A DNA stretch of 17,364 nt from the NCBI GenBank assembly GCA_003248755.1, contig QFQW01000078.1:1-17364 (forward strand), in the 5' to 3' direction. Positions 13,971 to 17,364 of the stretch are shown here, in pieces (position 1 is the stretch's first letter; every line of letters begins with the position of its first letter). The DNA comes from Chryseobacterium sp. GTDB taxonomy: Bacteria > Bacteroidota > Bacteroidia > Flavobacteriales > Weeksellaceae. A program made the translations under genes and the position numbers. Below the pieces are notes generated by a model that saw only the letters and a list, made by a program, of their open reading frames with translations, did not search any database and was not told the DNA's origin.

Positions 13971-15023
13971 CTAGTCGATCGATTTTATAACTGCTTTTTC
14001 AGCTTCTTTTCTAGTTCCGTCGAAACCGTCAACACCACTTACGGTAGTGTATTTTAACACGAATTTTTTTCCGGGGTTTAATCTGTTGTAAACACTTTGT
14101 ACCATTAGCGTTGCCTCGTGGAAACCACAAAGAATCAATTTCAATTTTCCTGGATATGTATTGATGTCACCAATTGCATAGATTCCATCGATGTTGGTTT
14201 GGTAATCTAACGCATTATTTACTTTGATTGCATTTTTCTCGATTTCCAATCCCCAATCTGATAATGGTCCTAACTTAGGGGTCAATCCAAATAATGGAAT
14301 TAGATAATCTGTTTCCAGGATTGACTTTTCACCGTCTTTTTCAATTTCGATTGCAGTTAATTTATTATCACCAATCAATCCTATAACTTCAGCAGGTGTA
14401 ATCAAATTGATTTTTCCTTGATGTTTTAGCTCAGTTACTTTTTCTACTGAATCTAATGCGCCACGGAATTCATTCCTTCTATGGATTAAAGTTACGTCAG
14501 ATGCAACATCAGCCAAGAAAACTGACCAATCCAAAGCGGAATCTCCACCTCCGGCAATCACAATTTTTTTATCACGGAACATTTCCGGTTCTCTCACGAA
14601 ATATTCGACGCCGTTTTCTTCAAATTTATCGATGTTCTCCAGCTCTGGTTTTCTTGGGTCGAAACTTCCCAAACCACCTGCAATTGCAATCGCTTTTCCT
14701 TTAACTTTTATACCTCTGCTTGTCGTTACAATGAAATCACCATCATCTGTTTTTTCATAACTAACTGCTTTTTGTGCTAAAGAAAATTGAGGTTCAAATT
14801 GTTTGATTTGTTCCATCAGGTTATCAACCAAAACACCAGCATCTACACTTGGGAATCCTGGAATGTCAAAGATTGGTTTCTTAGGATAAAGTTCTGTTAA
14901 CTGTCCTCCAGGCTGAGGAAGAGCGTCAATTAGGTGACATCTTAATTTTAATAATCCGGCTTCGAAGACAGCAAAAAGTCCTGTGGGACCTGCGCCTATT
15001 ATAATGATATCTGTTTCAAACAT
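13971..15023 (-). CDS. Ferredoxin-NADP reductase, thioredoxin-reductase-like
   Basis: A 350-residue flavoprotein moving electrons between NADPH and ferredoxin (or related acceptors). FAD site: IIIIGAGPTGLFAVFEA (6-22), and PQPGGQLTELYP (36-47), which resembles the TrxR family opening. NADPH site: VIAGGGDSALDW (155-166) and LIHRRNEFR. C-terminal FAD block: GIYAIGDINTYPGKLKL followed by GFHEA. There is no CxxC pair, so it is not a thioredoxin reductase; the length and the C-terminal extension after GFHEA fit the YumC/type-2 FNR group. Its -7 box is TAAATTTG (15052-15045). A perfect palindrome of Fur/PerR type (15068-15084) lies upstream of that box, so iron or peroxide control is plausible; the related S. 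aureus IruO is a Fur-controlled reductase used in iron release. Single transcript with its own terminator. Confidence 0.92.
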   Translation of the reverse strand: MFETDIIIIGAGPTGLFAVFEAGLLKLRCHLIDALPQPGGQLTELYPKKPIFDIPGFPSVDAGVLVDNLMEQIKQFEPQFSLAQKAVSYEKTDDGDFIVTTSRGIKVKGKAIAIAGGLGSFDPRKPELENIDKFEENGVEYFVREPEMFRDKKIVIAGGGDSALDWSVFLADVASDVTLIHRRNEFRGALDSVEKVTELKHQGKINLITPAEVIGLIGDNKLTAIEIEKDGEKSILETDYLIPLFGLTPKLGPLSDWGLEIEKNAIKVNNALDYQTNIDGIYAIGDINTYPGKLKLILCGFHEATLMVQSVYNRLNPGKKFVLKYTTVSGVDGFDGTRKEAEKAVIKSID

Positions 15024-15044
15024 TTATAAAAAATTTTGGAAACG

Positions 15045-15052
15045 CAAATTTA
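15045..15052 (-). promoter_or_regulatory. -7 promoter element TAAATTTG of the reductase gene
   Basis: A perfect TAnnTTTG on the minus strand, 21 nt before the ATG at 15023, giving a leader of about 15 nt. There is no TTG at -33; that position is occupied by the palindrome at 15068-15084, which suggests an activator-like or repressor-type site. Confidence 0.5.
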
Positions 15053-15067
15053 AGGATTAAATCTGAT

Positions 15068-15084
15068 TTTAGAATGATTCTAAA
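15068..15084. promoter_or_regulatory. Fur/PerR-type 8-1-8 palindrome upstream of FNR gene
   Basis: TTTAGAAT, one base, ATTCTAAA: a perfect 8-1-8 inverted repeat. Its inner 7-1-7 core TTAGAATnATTCTAA differs from the B. subtilis PerR box TTATAATnATTATAA by one base per half and has the same geometry as Fur boxes. It is centred about 27 bp upstream of the middle of the -7 box, over the expected -33 region. A bound Fur-family repressor would block RNA polymerase. The assignment to Fur or PerR is inferred. Confidence 0.55.
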
Positions 15085-15182
15085 GTATGATATTATTTAG
15101 TTCGGAATTAATTTTCTTACCAAATGATAATGCTTTTCTGATTTAAAATTTATAGTTTAGCTTTTTCATCATTTGTGTTTTT

Positions 15183-15220
15183 AATTCCTAGGAATACCTT
15201 GTGTGTCCTAGGAATTTTTT
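15183..15220. repeat. Perfect CCTAGG hairpin beside the methyltransferase stop
   Basis: AATTCCTAGGA (15183-15193) and TCCTAGGAATT (15206-15216) are a perfect 11-bp inverted repeat with a 12-nt loop, followed on the plus strand by a T-run to 15220. Each arm also contains the palindrome CCTAGG. The T-run is on the wrong side to terminate the minus-strand methyltransferase gene, whose stop is at 15221-15219. Confidence 0.6.
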
Positions 15221-16424
15221 ATGCATTACGTTTAATTAATGCCATATAGAATCCGTCATAGCCTTCGCTAGGCATTATTTTTTCATCTTTGACAAGAGAA
15301 AAATCAGGATTGTTTTTCAAGAATGTTTTTACTTGTTCATTATTTTCTGAAGGCAGAATAGAACATGTTGCATAGATCATTTGCCCTCCTTTTTTCAGGA
15401 TTTTAGAATAATCCTGAAGGATCTGTTGCTGTTCGCCTTTGATTCTATCAATGAAAGCTTGATCGATCTTCCATTTGGAATCCGGATTTCTTTTCAAAAC
15501 GCCAAGCCCTGAACAAGGTGCGTCTATCAAAAGTCTGTCAGCTTTTTCGTGTAATCTTTTGATGACTTTATTGTCAGAAATTACTCTGGTTTCTATGTTG
15601 TGTGCTCCAGCTCTTTTAGCACGTCTTTTCAATTCGGCTAATTTCCATTCGTAGATATCGAGTGCGATTATCTGACCTTTGTTTTTCATCAATGCTGCTA
15701 AGTGTAAAGTTTTTCCACCAGCACCTGCGCAAGCATCTACAACGCGCATTCCTTCTCTTACATCCAATAATTCTCCAATTTTTTGAGAACTCGCATCTTG
15801 AACTTCAAACAATCCATCTTTGAAAGCTGATGTCAAGAAAACGTTTTTCTTCTCGGCCAGTTGGATAGCGTCAGGGTAATTTTTGATTGTAAAAGCTTCT
15901 ACATTTTCATCATTTAAATCTGCGATCAGTTCTCTTGGAGTTGTTTTCAGAGTATTTGTACGAAGTACCGTAGGAGCTTGTTCGTTGAGTGCCAACATTT
16001 CCTTTTCCCAGTTTTTTCCTAATTCTTTTTCAAAAGTTTCAGCTAACCAATCAGGGATAGAATATTCGATGGCTTTTGTGGGAACAGTGCCTTTTTTCAA
16101 CTTGGTAAGGATGTCTGCAACTTTGATTCCGTCAAATTCCTCAAATTTTTTATAATGCGTTTTGCTCCAAAGAAGATAGGCAATAATCATTTTATAGACG
16201 TTCGTAGGTTTCACGCCTTCTCCCATGTAGTATTCTAGGCGTTTTTTCCAACGGATGATATTGTAGAAGATCTCGGAAACTACTTTTCTGTCCTCGCTGC
16301 CCCATTTTTTGTGGGATTTTAAAAGTCTTTCTATGACTTTGTCTGCATATTTTCTGTCCTCGAAGAAAGTTTCTTGTAGAGAGTCATGAATCCCAATCAG
16401 GAGGTTACGATGTATTAATTCCAT
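15219..16424 (-). CDS. RsmB/NOP-family rRNA m5C methyltransferase
   Basis: SAM-dependent methylation of a cytosine (C5), most likely in 16S rRNA; 401 residues. The N-terminal half is a NusB-like helical domain plus linker (about 1-150: RLLKSHKKWGSEDRKVVSEI and YKMIIAYLLW). The catalytic domain contains QDASSQ (209-214), the SAM-binding motif VVDACAGAGGKTLHLAAL (228-245), the acidic LDIYEWK, motif IV DAPCSGLGVLKRNPD (301-315, Cys304) and motif VI YATCSILPSENNEQV (351-365). In this family Cys354 of TCS is the nucleophile and Cys304 of PCS helps release the product. The length and absence of a C-terminal PUA domain match the RsmB style more than RsmF. ATG 16424 gives the standard MELIHRNLLIG start. 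A possible -7 box lies 83 nt upstream. Confidence 0.92.
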   Translation of the reverse strand: MELIHRNLLIGIHDSLQETFFEDRKYADKVIERLLKSHKKWGSEDRKVVSEIFYNIIRWKKRLEYYMGEGVKPTNVYKMIIAYLLWSKTHYKKFEEFDGIKVADILTKLKKGTVPTKAIEYSIPDWLAETFEKELGKNWEKEMLALNEQAPTVLRTNTLKTTPRELIADLNDENVEAFTIKNYPDAIQLAEKKNVFLTSAFKDGLFEVQDASSQKIGELLDVREGMRVVDACAGAGGKTLHLAALMKNKGQIIALDIYEWKLAELKRRAKRAGAHNIETRVISDNKVIKRLHEKADRLLIDAPCSGLGVLKRNPDSKWKIDQAFIDRIKGEQQQILQDYSKILKKGGQMIYATCSILPSENNEQVKTFLKNNPDFSLVKDEKIMPSEGYDGFYMALIKRNA

Positions 16425-16507
16425 TAATTATGAATAAGAGTTATGAATTTTCAAGATCTCCAATTTTTGGATTTTATACTTTTTGGAAACCTATTTTATG
16501 AATTTTG

Positions 16508-16515
16508 CAAAGTTA
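16508..16515 (-). promoter_or_regulatory. Possible -7 promoter element of the methyltransferase gene
   Basis: TAACTTTG on the minus strand, a perfect TAnnTTTG, 83 nt before the ATG at 16424. No TTG at -33. The leader (16425-16502) is AT-rich with no other clear signal. Confidence 0.35.
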
Positions 16516-16623
16516 CTGATTTTAACTTTATGATAGAAGTGTAATTCTTGTCCTAGGCAAAGTGTAATAGAATGAGTGAATGTTAATTTTATATTAAATT
16601 TTCAAATTTGTTTAATTTTAATG

Positions 16624-16641
16624 TTTAACAATTTTGTCAAA
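16624..16641. promoter_or_regulatory. Candidate TetR operator 1
   Basis: TTTAACA-ATTT-TGTCAAA: a 7-4-7 inverted repeat with one mismatched pair between the arms. It has the same spacing as site 2 and 13 of 14 identical arm bases, 50 bp upstream. It covers the -33 box TTTG (16633-16636) of the tetR promoter, so binding would block transcription. Confidence 0.5.
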
Positions 16642-16663
16642 AAGCAAAATTCATATAAATTTG
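16633..16663 (+). promoter_or_regulatory. tetR promoter
   Basis: TTTG (16633-16636), 19-nt spacer, TAAATTTG (16656-16663): a complete match to the Bacteroidota consensus with ideal spacing. Transcription should start near 16668-16670, giving a leader of about 15 nt before ATG 16684. It overlaps a short palindrome, AAATTTG-CA-CAAATTT (16657-16672). Confidence 0.75.
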
Positions 16664-16673
16664 CACAAATTTG

Positions 16674-16691
16674 TTTGACAAAAATGTCAAA
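16674..16691. promoter_or_regulatory. Candidate TetR operator 2
   Basis: TTTGACA-AAAA-TGTCAAA: a perfect 7-4-7 inverted repeat. It covers the leader and the start codon (16684-16686) of the regulator gene. Size and symmetry are typical of TetR-family sites, which supports autoregulation. Confidence 0.55.
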
Positions 16692-17277
16692 TCAAGCAAA
16701 AAAAGACCAAACACAAGAACTTATCAAAGAAACGGCTAAGAATCTTTTCTTTGTTCAGGGTAGATTTGACGCTACAACGCAGGAGATTGCAGATGAGGCA
16801 GGTGTCAATAGAACATTAATCAATTACTATTTCAGATCAAGAGATAATCTGATTCAGATAGTTTTTGAAGATGCGCAGAGAGTTGAAAAAGAAAAATCGG
16901 AAATTATTATGAGGTCCGATTTGCCCTTCAAGGATAAAATTACTCAATTTATAGAAGGTAGTTTGTCTACGAGTCTTCAGTATCCATATCTTGAAACTTA
17001 CATTATTTCTCAAATTAATAAAGGGAGTTGCCAGAAAAAAGATATCGAATCTGAAGATCTGGAAGATTTATATAAAGATATTAAAGCAGAGATGGATATG
17101 GGAAATATTGAAAAAATGGAACCTATCCAGTTTTTGTTCAATATGATTTCTCTTCTTGTTTTTCCTAGCGCTGCAAGGCCTCTGATAAAAGATAATATGA
17201 TGATCAGTGATGCAGAATTTGACAGATTGATCTCAGAAAGAAAAGATATAATTCTCAATATGTTATTTAAAAATTGA
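16684..17277 (+). CDS. TetR/AcrR-family transcriptional regulator
   Basis: A 197-residue one-component regulator: N-terminal DNA-binding domain and a C-terminal ligand and dimer domain. The helix-turn-helix lies at about 31-50 (TTQEIADEAGVNRTLINYYF), in the standard TetR form where Y48-Y49-F50 precede RSRDNLIQIVF. Helix 1 is QTQELIKETAKNLFFVQGRFDATTQ. The ligand is unknown. The frame is open upstream to 16576, but the complete promoter at 16633-16663 starts transcription after that region, and MSNQAKKDQ at 16684 gives a normal family length, so the later start is chosen. The gene is last in the window; what lies downstream is not visible. In related genomes such regulators often precede efflux operons, which is inference only. 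After the stop (17278-17364) there is only A-rich sequence with one half-site TTTGACA (17295-17301). Confidence 0.9.
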   Translation: MSNQAKKDQTQELIKETAKNLFFVQGRFDATTQEIADEAGVNRTLINYYFRSRDNLIQIVFEDAQRVEKEKSEIIMRSDLPFKDKITQFIEGSLSTSLQYPYLETYIISQINKGSCQKKDIESEDLEDLYKDIKAEMDMGNIEKMEPIQFLFNMISLLVFPSAARPLIKDNMMISDAEFDRLISERKDIILNMLFKN

Positions 17278-17364
17278 AAATAATATTAAGGTATTTTGAC
17301 AGATCATCCGTCACCTAAGAGTAAAAGCTTATAAAAAAACAAAAGAAAATATAAAAAAAACAAA

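Noticed and set aside
15121..15175. CAAATGAT / ATCATTTG inverted repeat
   Set aside because: 8 bp with a 39-nt AT-rich loop; expected by chance in such sequence.
16576..16683. Longer N-terminus of the TetR regulator
   Set aside because: The complete promoter at 16633-16663 would start transcription after these codons, and they lie over the candidate operators.
17295..17313. TTTGACA followed by GTCA as a third TetR operator
   Set aside because: Only one half matches; the right half and spacing do not fit the 7-4-7 pattern.

Overview
The window looks like a piece of the core chromosome of a flavobacterium, most likely the Chryseobacterium / Epilithonimonas side of Weeksellaceae. The evidence is AT-rich DNA, promoters of the Bacteroidota type (TTTG or TTG, then TAnnTTTG), almost no Shine-Dalgarno sites, a secreted peptidase with a type IX secretion (T9SS) sorting tail, and the pairing of CbpA/CbpM with a YpdA-type reductase. 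The genus is inferred from protein style, not from a marker gene. There are no phage, IS, CRISPR, rRNA or tRNA genes.

Layout. 1-2776: 3' part of valS, coupled to a DUF4241 protein. 2847-3737: PfkB-type sugar kinase with its own terminator. 3795-5302: alpha/beta hydrolase overlapping an HD-domain phosphohydrolase. 5331-5924: unknown three-pass membrane protein, probably read from a leaderless mRNA. 6182-7471: aldehyde dehydrogenase of the succinate-semialdehyde type. 7761-8795 (minus): lipoprotein L,D-transpeptidase. 8867-11077 (minus): cbpA-cbpM-ypdA, a co-chaperone, its modulator and a flavin reductase. 11335-11871 (minus): Blc-type lipocalin lipoprotein, divergent from the M28 aminopeptidase at 12013-13446. 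13508-15023 (minus): adrenodoxin-type [2Fe-2S] ferredoxin and a thioredoxin-reductase-like ferredoxin-NADP reductase (FNR), each with its own promoter. 15219-16424 (minus): RsmB/NOP-type rRNA m5C methyltransferase. 16684-17277: TetR-family regulator at the right edge.

How the genes relate. Most are independent housekeeping units. Functional groupings visible here are ferredoxin plus FNR (electron transfer), CbpA plus CbpM plus YpdA (protein folding and thiol redox), and three envelope or secreted proteins (L,D-transpeptidase, lipocalin, M28 peptidase). No gap without a gene exceeds 300 bases.

The most interesting material is non-coding. (a) Three intergenic elements (about 5936-6016, 7645-7743, 11198-11270) share outer boxes (GCCCCGAY ... 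CGGAnnGCGG) around an A/T hairpin whose sequence changes on both arms. (b) A perfect 8-1-8 palindrome of the Fur/PerR type lies where the -33 box of the FNR promoter should be. (c) Two matching operator-like palindromes 50 bp apart flank the tetR promoter. (d) Three genes have a perfect TAnnTTTG only 4-5 nt before the ATG, suggesting leaderless transcripts. I found no clearly new multi-gene system.
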